38,862 nt of DNA from assembly GCA_017481825.1 (NCBI GenBank), contig JAFUOR010000129.1, positions 1 through 38,862 of the forward strand, in the 5' to 3' direction. Origin of the DNA: Clostridia bacterium. Its GTDB lineage: Bacteria; Bacillota; Clostridia; Christensenellales; Aristaeellaceae. The notes beneath the pieces are model-generated. The model made no database searches and had not been told where the DNA came from. It saw nothing but the letters and a program-made list of their open reading frames with translations. Positions 24,901 to 31,459 of this stretch are shown in pieces. Numbering within the stretch: the first letter of the stretch is position 1; each line of letters opens with the position of its first letter. Both the position numbers and the translations under genes were made by a program.

Positions 24901-26205
24901 ATCCACAGAGCCATCCTTGAGCTTGATGCATTTCATGTCCTGACCGCCGATGTCCAGCACGCAGTCCACCTGCGGGTCAAAGAAGGCTGCGGCAGTGCAG
25001 TGGGCAATGGTCTCTACCTCGCCCTCATCCAGGCAGAAAGCGGATTTGAGCAGGTTTTCCCCGTAGCCCGTGGAGCAGGAGCGGGCTATGCGCGCCGTGG
25101 CAGGCATCTTTTCACTCAGTTCCTGCATGGCGGCGCGAGCCGTCTCGATGGGGCTGCCCTGATTGCCTGCGTAATAGGAGTAGAGCAGTTCGCCCTTTTC
25201 GCCGATCAGCGCCACCTTCGTGGTGGTGGAGCCCGCATCAATACCCAGGAAGCAGTCACCCTCATAGGACGCCAGATCGCCGCGCTGCACCTTGGCCTTG
25301 TGATGGCGGTGGCGGAAAGCGGCATATTCGTCCTGATCATTGAACAGGGGAGGCAGGCTCTTGAGGCCAAAGGTCAGCATCACGCCCTGTTGGAGGCGTT
25401 CAAGCAGGGAATCCATGGGGATGGCTTCATCCTGCGATGCCTCCTGTGCCGCGCCGGTGGCGGCAAAGAGATGGCTGTTTTCCGGCACGATGGCGGTTTC
25501 GTCATTGAGCTTGAGCGTGCGGACAAAAGCCTCCCGCAGCTCCGTGAGGAAGTGCAGCGGCCCGCCCAGGAAGGCCACATTGCCGCGAATGGACTTGCCG
25601 CAGGCCAGGCCCGAGATGGTCTGATTCACAACAGCCTGGAAAATGGAAGCCGCCAAGTCCTCCCGCGCCGCGCCCTCATTAATGAGCGGCTGAATATCGC
25701 TCTTGGCAAACACGCCGCAGCGGGCAGCGATGGGATACAGCTCGTGATAATTCTTCGCCAGCTCGTTCAGGCCGGGGGCGTCGGTTTTGAGCAGCGCCGC
25801 CATCTGGTCGATAAAGGAACCCGTACCGCCAGCGCACACGCCGTTCATGCGCTCCTCCAGGCCACCGGTGAAATAAATGATCTTGGCGTCCTCGCCGCCC
25901 AGCTCGATGGCAACGTCCGTCTGCGGCGCAGCCTTCTGCAGCGCCCCTGCCACCGCCACGACCTCCTGCACAAAGCCCACATGGAGCGCTTCTGCCAGCG
26001 AGATGGCGCCGGAGCCCGTCATGCGGACGCGGAGCTCGCAGGGCCCCAGCTGCTCACGGGCCTCCCGCATCATCTCTGCGAGGGTCTCCTGCGTGCGTGC
26101 ACCATGACGGCGGTATTCGCCATAAACCATGCGGCTGTCATCATCCAGCAGCACCAGCTTCACCGTCGTGGAGCCAATATCGATACCAGCACGATAAATC
26201 TTCAT
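21976..26205 (-). CDS. Giant acyl-CoA dehydratase activase-related protein
   Basis: A 1409-residue cytoplasmic protein of the DUF2229-type group. Residues 3-255 and 318-575 are two BcrA/BadF/HgdC-type ASKHA ATPase domains (GIDIGSTTVKLVLL and GIDAGSTTTKVALI phosphate loops). Each keeps the pair of cysteines that in HgdC hold a [4Fe-4S] cluster at the dimer interface: C124/C163 and C443/C482. C603-xx-C606-xxx-C610 may bind another metal centre. From about 640 to the end there are regions resembling the DUF2229 domain and HgdB-like dehydratase subunits (NSFGCGLDAVTTDQV, MTQTGGCCRASNYVGF). Classic activases use ATP to send an electron to a 2-hydroxyacyl-CoA dehydratase; no such partner gene is here and the role of this fused family is unsettled. 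ATG 26205 has only a weak ribosome site. Confidence 0.85.
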   Translation of the reverse strand: MKIYRAGIDIGSTTVKLVLLDDDSRMVYGEYRRHGARTQETLAEMMREAREQLGPCELRVRMTGSGAISLAEALHVGFVQEVVAVAGALQKAAPQTDVAIELGGEDAKIIYFTGGLEERMNGVCAGGTGSFIDQMAALLKTDAPGLNELAKNYHELYPIAARCGVFAKSDIQPLINEGAAREDLAASIFQAVVNQTISGLACGKSIRGNVAFLGGPLHFLTELREAFVRTLKLNDETAIVPENSHLFAATGAAQEASQDEAIPMDSLLERLQQGVMLTFGLKSLPPLFNDQDEYAAFRHRHHKAKVQRGDLASYEGDCFLGIDAGSTTTKVALIGEKGELLYSYYAGNQGSPIETARAAMQELSEKMPATARIARSCSTGYGENLLKSAFCLDEGEVETIAHCTAAAFFDPQVDCVLDIGGQDMKCIKLKDGSVDTILLNEACSSGCGSFLENFANSLGYTAAGFAAEALFAKQPVDLGTRCTVFMNSNVKQAQKQGASVQDISAGLACSVIKNALFKVIKLADPKELGSHIVVQGGTFHNKAVLRAFEQLAGVEAVCPDISGIMGAFGAALIARERYEGQATTTLPIDEILGLIWQTRTTRCKGCTNHCMLTVSLFPGGRRHITGNRCEKGLGAGAEKSTGPNVMAYKLHRLFDYTPLDLRHARRGVIGIPRVLNIYENFPFWMTLLTKLSFRVIVSPASSRAIYEMGMESIPSESECYPAKLAHGHVQWLINEGVRTVFYPSVFFEHQEIADAQNHYNCPMVAANPENIGNNVEDITSGKARILKPFLALTNEKVAADRLVRFFHKTFEIPEGEVREAVHAAWEEQQCAKTDVRAAGQKALQWMADNGKKGIVLAGRPYHVDPEINHGMPELIASYGLAVLTEDSIPADFKAEHPLRVMDQWVYHSRLYHAAEYVRTREDLELIQLNSFGCGLDAVTTDQVSEILEKSGKLYTLIKIDEVNSLGAARIRVRSLLSAMAQRERKGIHAHVESAAYHRVEYTKAMQKAQYTILAPNMSPLHFDILQPVFRKHGYNVVMLNNDSRSAIDTGLKFVNNDACYPSIITVGQMMEAVLSGEYDTDHLALAMTQTGGCCRASNYVGFIRRALEKAGLGHIPVISLNFSGLEKNEGFKLTLPLIMGAVKAVVFGDLLMRCLYRVRPYEVQRGSANALKDKWTRIFIEHLTADKPESKYGALCEGVVQDFDALPIHEDVKKPRVGIVGEILVKYMPVANNGLVDLLETEGAEAVVPDLIDFFNYSIYNNKFRHRELGLPFSSEATAVLGVKAIRAIRKPALDALKKSKRFEVPMPIGHIAELAEPFLSLGNQYGEGWFLTGEMAELLLTGVPNIVCIQPFACLPNHVVGKGVIKQLRSKYPQANICAVDFDPGASEVNQLNRVKLMLSAARKALEA

Positions 26206-26416
26206 GGGTTTCACCAAACCTTGCGTGGATTCTGGATACAGCGAAATTCACTGTAATTCGTAAAAATTCGCGATTTTTCTTCTATTTCCTTCTTTAATAA
26301 GAAAGAAATCCTCTTTTCGGACAAGACAGTCTACCCCGCTTATGTGAAATACCGGTGAACGTCCGCATACAAACCGGGGGTTCGGGGCATGCTTTGTCAA
26401 AAAAGGAGGTCAGGCC

Positions 26417-27109
26417 ATGCAGTATGCGCTGCTGATCATTTTGGCCGTGCTGACCGCCCACGCCTGCCGCCGCATTCGATTCTGGCGGCTGATGGGCTTC
26501 CCGCTGGCGGTACGGCGGCGATACCTGGCAGCATCCTGGGGCATGGGGCTGACCATCTGGGGCGCGATGCTCACCCAGGAGGCCATCCTGCTTTCTGCGG
26601 GGCTCCTGACCTGGCAGACCGGGCTGCCACTCCACCTGTGCAGCCTGATGGGCGTGCTGACCCTCCCCATGCTGCTGACGCGCCATCCGGTACTGGTCAA
26701 CACAGCCTTTTATGCGGGCATTCCCGGCGCTATGCTGGCGCTGGTCTTCCCCGCCGTGCTCCAAACCCCATGGCCGCGCCTGACAACCCTCGCTTTTCAT
26801 ACTCTGCATGCATCCCTGATTCTTGCGCCGCTGCTGCCCATGAGTCTCGGCTGGCGCCCGCGGCCCATGGGCGCCGTGCTGGCCCTTGGCTTTCTGGCGC
26901 TGACCGCCTGCGTGGTATCGGGCGTGAACGCCATCACCGGCGGCAACTACCTGTTTCTGGCCGGGCCTGTTGCGGGAACTCCGCTCCAATGGCTGGCCCG
27001 CTGGGGGCTGGGCTGGTACCGGATGCTGCTGGGGTTGCTGGCAATGCTGGTAATTGCGGGCGAAGCCGCGCTGGTGCGTCGCCTGCGCCATGCGGTGCGG
27101 GGCAGGTGA
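26417..27109 (+). CDS. YwaF-like integral membrane protein
   Basis: A 230-residue protein with about six membrane helices. The conserved features of the TIGR02206/YwaF family are present: LPLHLCSLMGVLTLPML, a His in the HASLILAPLLPM helix, and ITGGNYLFLAGP followed by TPLQW and GWYRMLLG. The biochemical role of this family is unknown. AAAGGAGG precedes the ATG. It diverges from the activase gene across 211 bases, where no strong promoter was recognised for either gene. Confidence 0.8.
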   Translation: MQYALLIILAVLTAHACRRIRFWRLMGFPLAVRRRYLAASWGMGLTIWGAMLTQEAILLSAGLLTWQTGLPLHLCSLMGVLTLPMLLTRHPVLVNTAFYAGIPGAMLALVFPAVLQTPWPRLTTLAFHTLHASLILAPLLPMSLGWRPRPMGAVLALGFLALTACVVSGVNAITGGNYLFLAGPVAGTPLQWLARWGLGWYRMLLGLLAMLVIAGEAALVRRLRHAVRGR

Positions 27110-27210
27110 GTCCGGATCATCATGTGGACATGCAAACAAGCGCCATCCCACGAGAACGCTTTTTATATGCAGATGCGGGGCCGGAACACTGGGAGAATTC
27201 CTTGACCTTA

Positions 27211-27241
27211 AAGGAAAATCCCTCAGCCTTTCGACTGAGGG
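27211..27241 (-). terminator. Terminator after the tRNA-like RNA
   Basis: On the minus strand, a 9-bp stem with one G-T wobble capped by a GAAA tetraloop (27220-27241), followed by ATTTTCCTT. The wobble and T run only work on the minus strand, giving the direction of transcription. Confidence 0.8.
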
Positions 27242-27249
27242 ATTGCAGT

Positions 27250-27375
27250 GATGCCAGTAGGACTCGAACCTACGGTCTCGCTGCGCTCGGTCAGGTAACA
27301 TTTTCCCCTGCTGCTTCCGCCACTGGCGGCGCAGGGAAAAATGCCCCATCGACGTGCCTCCACATCTCAGGCATC
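27250..27375 (-). ncRNA. tRNA-like RNA of unclear nature (degenerate tRNA-Val relative?)
   Basis: A 126-nt segment whose ends pair (GATGCC with GGCATC) and whose 3' end is a T arm and acceptor strand matching the neighbouring tRNA-Val except for one base. The 5' part is only loosely like tRNA-Val (it shares CGATGGGG), and no anticodon arm can be drawn. In the middle is a long hairpin: CATTTTTCCCTG pairs with CAGGGGAAAATG around an inner CCGCC/GGCGG stem. It lies between two minus-strand terminators, so it is probably transcribed. It may be a decayed tRNA-Val copy with an inserted palindromic element, or a structured RNA with a tRNA-like 3' end. Confidence 0.45.
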
Positions 27376-27401
27376 GCAGCCTCAAGGCATACGGGACATA
27401 C

Positions 27402-27440
27402 ATAGAAAAGAGCCACCCACAAGGGGTGACTCTTTTCTAT
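27402..27440 (-). terminator. Terminator after tRNA-Val
   Basis: A 17-bp stem with one G-T wobble on the minus strand (27402-27418 with 27424-27440), 5-base loop and CTTTTCTAT in the 3' arm. Confidence 0.8.
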
Positions 27441-27443
27441 ACG

Positions 27444-27516
27444 TGGTGCCAGTAGGACTCGAACCTACGACCCCATCGATGTGAACGATGTGCTCTACCG
27501 ACTGAGCCATGGCACC
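27444..27516 (-). tRNA. tRNA-Val (anticodon CAC)
   Basis: A complete cloverleaf: acceptor GGTGCCA/TGGCACC, D stem GCTC/GAGC, anticodon stem CATCG/CGATG with loop TTCACAT (anticodon CAC at 27481-27483), T arm GTAGG-TTCGAGT-CCTAC. The discriminator base is A and the terminal CCA is not encoded. It reads GUG codons. Confidence 0.95.
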
Positions 27517-27538
27517 ATATCGCTTAGCGACATATGAT

Positions 27539-27567
27539 ATGATACCATTGATCAGCTGATTTGTCAA
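27539..27567 (-). promoter_or_regulatory. Promoter of tRNA-Val
   Basis: Minus strand consensus TTGACA (27562-27567), 17-base spacer and TATCAT (27539-27544), 22 bases before the mature tRNA 5' end. Confidence 0.85.
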
Positions 27568-27588
27568 GCCCCGAAATGGGATTTTTGC

Positions 27589-27620
27589 AAAAAAATCCGT
27601 CCCGGAAGAGCGGGACGGAT
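27589..27620 (-). terminator. Terminator of the exported three-gene operon
   Basis: On the minus strand a 10-bp perfect stem (27611-27620 with 27595-27604), 6-base loop and seven T residues. Confidence 0.92.
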
Positions 27621-27627
27621 GATCAGC

Positions 27628-29220
27628 TTATCTTGCCCAGAGGATAAAGCCGCTTCCGCCGGGGTAGCACTGCACAGATTGCTCCAGGGAGCCGGTGCCC
27701 ATCTGCTCCATGAGGCTGCTGAGATACTCCACGCGCTCCATCGCCCTGGCCTGGGCTTCCGTCAGGGAGATGGCACTGTTGCCGTCCGTATCCGCAGGGA
27801 GGTCGGGCAGATGTTCGCCATTCCATTCATCATATCCGCTGCCATAGCAAAGGCCATAGGTGAAGGCTCCGAAATCTATGTCTCCCGCCATAATGGTGGA
27901 AGACTCCTGCTCGCCAGAGCAGGCGGTCAGCACATAGAAGCTGCTGCCAATCAGCTCGCCCGCGCGGGTGACCCCAGAGAAGGCGCTGATAACATCCCTG
28001 TTGAAGGAGGATGGGCCGCCGGAGCCGCCGTCCTTGGCAATCAGAGCGCCGCTGTAACAGCAATCGATGATGATGATCTTGATGCCGGGGATCATGTCCA
28101 TGGACAGGCGGAGCTGGCTGGCGCTGAGAAAAGTGTTCTCCGTACCCATCAGCGAACCACCTGCCGTTCCGTGTCCGCTGAAATAGAACAGGGAGACGTC
28201 ACCCGCCTGCGCCTGGGCGAGATCCGCCTTCACGACGCTGCGCATGGCTGCGGCATTGAGGTTTTCATAGCGGGTCACCTGATAGGGCGTGGCAGTCATG
28301 GTGGAAAGCATGGTCGCCATGGCTGCCGCATCGTTATCGCAGCCGGGCAGCTCATTGCCCGTGCCGGGATAGGTGTTGCTGATGAGGACTGCGCGGTAGG
28401 TCGGCTGGGGCTCGGTGACGGTGATATTCGCACTCTGAGCCGTTGCCCGGTCGCCCAGCGCATCCTCGACGGTAACGGTCACGCTGCAACTTCCCTGATT
28501 CAGGGGCGTATAGGTGACGCTGGGTTCCGCCGTGATGGTGCTGTAACTGCTGTTCTCATTGGTGAAAAGCCAGATGTACGAGGTGCTGCCATACTGCCCT
28601 GTGGCAGAGGTCGTCCAGACGGTGCTCTTTCCGGCAGGAATCTGCTCCGTGCCTGCAGTGGGCGCAGAGACGGTCATGGCGTCGTAAGGCTGGACGTTCA
28701 TCCCCTCCGGGATGGACAGATAGGAGGGAACACACAGCTCCGCGACTTCCGTGTTGGACAGATCCAGCACCTCCAGCGAAGTCACGGGGACGCCGTTCAA
28801 GAGCTTGGGAATCGTCACGGTGCCGTTCATGCTGTCCGGATCCTTTGCGCACAGGGGGAGGGCCGTATCAGTCACGGCATAATACAGGCCGCTATCGGTT
28901 GTCAGCGTTTCTACCGCATAGAAACCCGGCAGACCCGCTGCACTGCTGCCCGAGGGCGCAAAGATAAAGGGAACATCCGCCGCAGCGCCCGAGGCCAGGG
29001 TCGTCGCGGCGCTCTTCATATGCAGGTAGGACGCGTTGCAACCCGCCAAAACATTCGCGCCGACGCTCTGGCAGGAGGCCGGGACGATCAGGGCTGATAC
29101 ATCTGTGCCTGCAAAGGCCTCGTCCCCGATGGACACAACGCCGTCCGGCACGCTCGTCACAGCATGAGCACACAAGGGCAACAGCAGCAGCACGGCACAC
29201 AGCAACAGAAGGCGCTTCAT
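27628..29220 (-). CDS. Exported caspase-like cysteine peptidase with LRR and calcium motif
   Basis: A 530-residue exported protein. Residues 1-20 are a signal peptide (cleavage AHA-VT). Residues 24-170 resemble BspA-type leucine-rich repeats (VPDGVVSIGDEAFAG). Residues 180-270 look like a beta-sandwich module (SCSVTVTVEDALGDRAT). Residues 274-470 are a clan CD caspase/metacaspase-type domain: H350 in LFYFSGHGT and C388 in IIIIDCCYSGAL form the dyad. D477-E488 (DTDGNSAISLTE) is an EF-hand-like calcium loop. Most bacterial caspase homologues act inside the cell, so a signal peptide is notable; calcium may control activity after export. GGAGGTGA precedes the ATG. It is the last gene of the operon, 25 bases after capA-like. 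Confidence 0.85.
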   Translation of the reverse strand: MKRLLLLCAVLLLLPLCAHAVTSVPDGVVSIGDEAFAGTDVSALIVPASCQSVGANVLAGCNASYLHMKSAATTLASGAAADVPFIFAPSGSSAAGLPGFYAVETLTTDSGLYYAVTDTALPLCAKDPDSMNGTVTIPKLLNGVPVTSLEVLDLSNTEVAELCVPSYLSIPEGMNVQPYDAMTVSAPTAGTEQIPAGKSTVWTTSATGQYGSTSYIWLFTNENSSYSTITAEPSVTYTPLNQGSCSVTVTVEDALGDRATAQSANITVTEPQPTYRAVLISNTYPGTGNELPGCDNDAAAMATMLSTMTATPYQVTRYENLNAAAMRSVVKADLAQAQAGDVSLFYFSGHGTAGGSLMGTENTFLSASQLRLSMDMIPGIKIIIIDCCYSGALIAKDGGSGGPSSFNRDVISAFSGVTRAGELIGSSFYVLTACSGEQESSTIMAGDIDFGAFTYGLCYGSGYDEWNGEHLPDLPADTDGNSAISLTEAQARAMERVEYLSSLMEQMGTGSLEQSVQCYPGGSGFILWAR

Positions 29221-29245
29221 GGGGCGTCACCTCCAATCAAGCATA

Positions 29246-30463
29246 TCACTCCGCAGGCAGATAGGGAAGCGTCAGACTGGCCATGCCCTCGCTGGAGTCC
29301 ATCGCCGACAGTTCATCCTCCTTTGCCACCACGATGGCCTTGAGCTCCTTGTTCACCTTATCCTTGAGGTCATAGTTCATGTCGATCTGCATCAGGTGCA
29401 GCACATGCGCCCCCAGCTCGCCGGTGATGAACTTGGGCTGGAAGTTGTTGGGCTGGGTGTCACCGCCGTTGCGGTCAATGCTGGTGGTCTGCACGGGATA
29501 TAGAGTCATCTGCTGACCCTTATAAGTGCCATCGTCATCGAATGTCAGCACCGCGCGCACCACCAGCGCCGGAGCCGCATCCTGCACGGAGACCTTCTTT
29601 TTGCTGTTGACCTGATAGGCATTGCGGTTGCCGCCGAAGCAGAAATTGCCCAGGGAATAGAACGCGCTGCGGCTGCCAATCACGTCCATGCCCATGACCA
29701 CATGGGCATGATGGCAGATCACCAGATCCGCACCGGCCCGCATCGCCATGGCGGTAAAGACAGTCTGAGGGCGCGTGCGGTGACGGCCATACTCCTGGCC
29801 GCCGTGCAGAATTGCAACCACCGCATCCGCCTTTCCCTCCGCCTTGATGGCCTTGATCTGCTCGCTCATCCACGCACCGGAGCCGTTGGGATCCCCCTGG
29901 AGATAATCATCCCAATACAGGGACATGAAGCACACCGTCACGCCGTCCTTCTCGTAGAAGAAGAACTTCTCGGTGCCGGAGGCGTTCTTATCTCGGGTGG
30001 CAAACCACTCGATCCCTGCATTTTCAAGGGTATCGATGGTATCCTGCAAGCCAGGCTCTCCGTAATCAAGGGCATGGTTGTTGGCCAGGGAAGCTGCCTC
30101 CACGCTGGCGGAGGTCAGCACCTTCACGAACTCCGTACGGCCCCGGAACCAATAGCCGCTGCCGATTTCGGTACCCTTGCCCTTGTCCATGGCAGGCAGG
30201 GTGTCGCGGTCGGTCAGTACGCCCTCGAGGTTTACGATGGTCAAATCATCCTCGGCGAAGAAATCCGCCATATTGCTCAGGAAATACTCCGGGCCGTTGG
30301 CGTCATAAACAGAATGAAAGGAATCCGGCTGATCGCGCAGATAATCCTCGCCGCCAAGGGTCACATCGCCCGTGAAGGTGATGGTAATGGTCTTGTCCGC
30401 CAGAGCAGCAGCGGGCAGTAGAGTCAGCGCAGTGAGCAGGAACAGCAGTCGCAGCAGTCGCAT
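29246..30463 (-). CDS. Exported CapA family protein (metallophosphatase-like)
   Basis: A 405-residue protein with an N-terminal signal peptide (MRLLRLLFLLTALTLLPAAA). It belongs to the PGA_cap/CapA family: TFTGDVTLGG, IVNLEGVLTD, SLANNHALDYGEPGLQDT, AILHGGQEYGR, VICHHAHVVMGMD and YSLGNFCFGGN are the family's metal-site motifs in order. CapA proteins are linked to poly-gamma-glutamate capsule release, but capB/capC synthesis genes are absent here and many homologues have unknown substrates. Start chosen at ATG 30463, seven bases after GGAGG. It overlaps the upstream gene by 40 bases, so translation is probably coupled. Confidence 0.85.
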   Translation of the reverse strand: MRLLRLLFLLTALTLLPAAALADKTITITFTGDVTLGGEDYLRDQPDSFHSVYDANGPEYFLSNMADFFAEDDLTIVNLEGVLTDRDTLPAMDKGKGTEIGSGYWFRGRTEFVKVLTSASVEAASLANNHALDYGEPGLQDTIDTLENAGIEWFATRDKNASGTEKFFFYEKDGVTVCFMSLYWDDYLQGDPNGSGAWMSEQIKAIKAEGKADAVVAILHGGQEYGRHRTRPQTVFTAMAMRAGADLVICHHAHVVMGMDVIGSRSAFYSLGNFCFGGNRNAYQVNSKKKVSVQDAAPALVVRAVLTFDDDGTYKGQQMTLYPVQTTSIDRNGGDTQPNNFQPKFITGELGAHVLHLMQIDMNYDLKDKVNKELKAIVVAKEDELSAMDSSEGMASLTLPYLPAE

Positions 30464-31281
30464 TTTTCTCCCTCCGGGACGCAGTCGCATTCAGTCGTTT
30501 CGATATTTTCCGTCATGGCAGTGTCAGTCGCCTTATCCGTATTCAGCCGGTAGGGGTCCTCCAGCGTGCCGCTGCCGCCAGTCAGCTGCACCCTGGCCAT
30601 ATCCAGATAGCAGGCAGGACGCATGCCCTCATCCTCGGTGATGACATTGATGTAGCCAATCTCACCCTTGCTCTTGATGCAGCGGGCGCCCTGAGTGTTG
30701 GTGGTGGACTGGGTGCGCGTCCAGTAAGGGCTGTGATTGCCGCGGGAGCTGCCGTAAACAAACAGGCCATTGGCCTTGGCATACTCGGTACCCCACGCCT
30801 TACGGCTGTTGTTGTCCACAAATCCGTAGTCCTTGTTCTTCAGATCGTCGCCGGAGAGGAGGAAGAACATACCGTAGGTTTCATCGGGGGAGATGACAGA
30901 CTGCTCCTCGATGGTGAAGTTCTTCTGCGCAAAGTCGCCGTTGAGGTACTGTGCCATCTCCGTCTGGGTAAAATCACCGTCAAAGCCGGGATTTTTCTTG
31001 TTGGTGGGCTTGTTGGCGTACTCCTTATAATCGCCGTGAATGCGCCGCGCCTCCAGCACATACTCGCTCAGGAGCAGCGCCCGGCCATCCTCCACCGCCA
31101 GTACACGCCAGAGGATCGGCTCCACGCCGCCATCCTCCGTCTGGGGGAAGCTGCCAAGAATCACGTAAACGTAACCCGCCTTCTTGTCATAACCGCGAAG
31201 GGCCGTATCCTCCGCCGTCGCCAGACCGCAGAGCAGCATCAGCGCCATCATGAGCGCCAGTATGCGGTTGATGATCTTCAT
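30424..31281 (-). CDS. Exported DUF6273-like protein with Cys-rich tail
   Basis: A 285-residue exported protein. Residues 1-23 are a signal peptide (cleavage ATA-ED). The body matches the DUF6273 pattern: YVYVILGSFPQTEDGG, PILWRVLAVEDGRALLLSEY, and an aromatic SPYWTRTQST region. This fold is found in many secreted Clostridia proteins, with unknown function. The last 16 residues (EGEKCDCCDCCSCSLR) have seven cysteines. They are encoded by the bases that also encode the ribosome site and Leu-rich signal peptide of the CapA-like protein. Start at ATG 31281 because AAGGA lies nine bases upstream; ATG 31287 is too close. First gene of the operon. Confidence 0.75.
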   Translation of the reverse strand: MKIINRILALMMALMLLCGLATAEDTALRGYDKKAGYVYVILGSFPQTEDGGVEPILWRVLAVEDGRALLLSEYVLEARRIHGDYKEYANKPTNKKNPGFDGDFTQTEMAQYLNGDFAQKNFTIEEQSVISPDETYGMFFLLSGDDLKNKDYGFVDNNSRKAWGTEYAKANGLFVYGSSRGNHSPYWTRTQSTTNTQGARCIKSKGEIGYINVITEDEGMRPACYLDMARVQLTGGSGTLEDPYRLNTDKATDTAMTENIETTECDCVPEGEKCDCCDCCSCSLR

Positions 31282-31323
31282 ATGCATCCATCCTTACCGT
31301 CCATATAGTTTGGGGATGATACC

Positions 31324-31352
31324 ATCATACCATATCCCGACACGAAAGTCCA
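31324..31352 (-). promoter_or_regulatory. Promoter of the exported three-gene operon
   Basis: Minus strand TGGACT (31347-31352), 17-base spacer and TATGAT (31324-31329), 43 bases before the start codon. Confidence 0.6.
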
Positions 31353-31396
31353 CCGATCAGACTGCAGGATTTGCAAGTATGACAGCGGTTTCTCAT

Positions 31397-31425
31397 TTGA
31401 CAGCCCCTGCCGCCCGTGCTACAAT
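31397..31425 (+). promoter_or_regulatory. Promoter of the reductase-dehydrogenase-pectinesterase operon
   Basis: Perfect TTGACA (31397-31402), 17-base spacer and TACAAT (31420-31425). Confidence 0.85.
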
Positions 31426-31459
31426 GGCAGAAAGGCTTGTATACGGGAGGAACATTTCC

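Noticed and set aside
23485..26256. Very long open frame on the plus strand opposite the activase gene
   Set aside because: It has no ribosome site, its composition mirrors the GC-rich gene beneath, and the translation shows no domain. It is an antisense shadow.
26240..26310. Terminator or operator in the AT-rich gap between the activase and YwaF-like genes
   Set aside because: Only short AT-only inverted repeats (AAAAAT/ATTTTT, TTCTT/AAGAA), too weak to support a call.
27250..27375. Signal recognition particle RNA
   Set aside because: GGAAGCAGC is present on the minus strand, but the required GGTCAGG partner lies on the opposite strand and the fold does not match domain IV.
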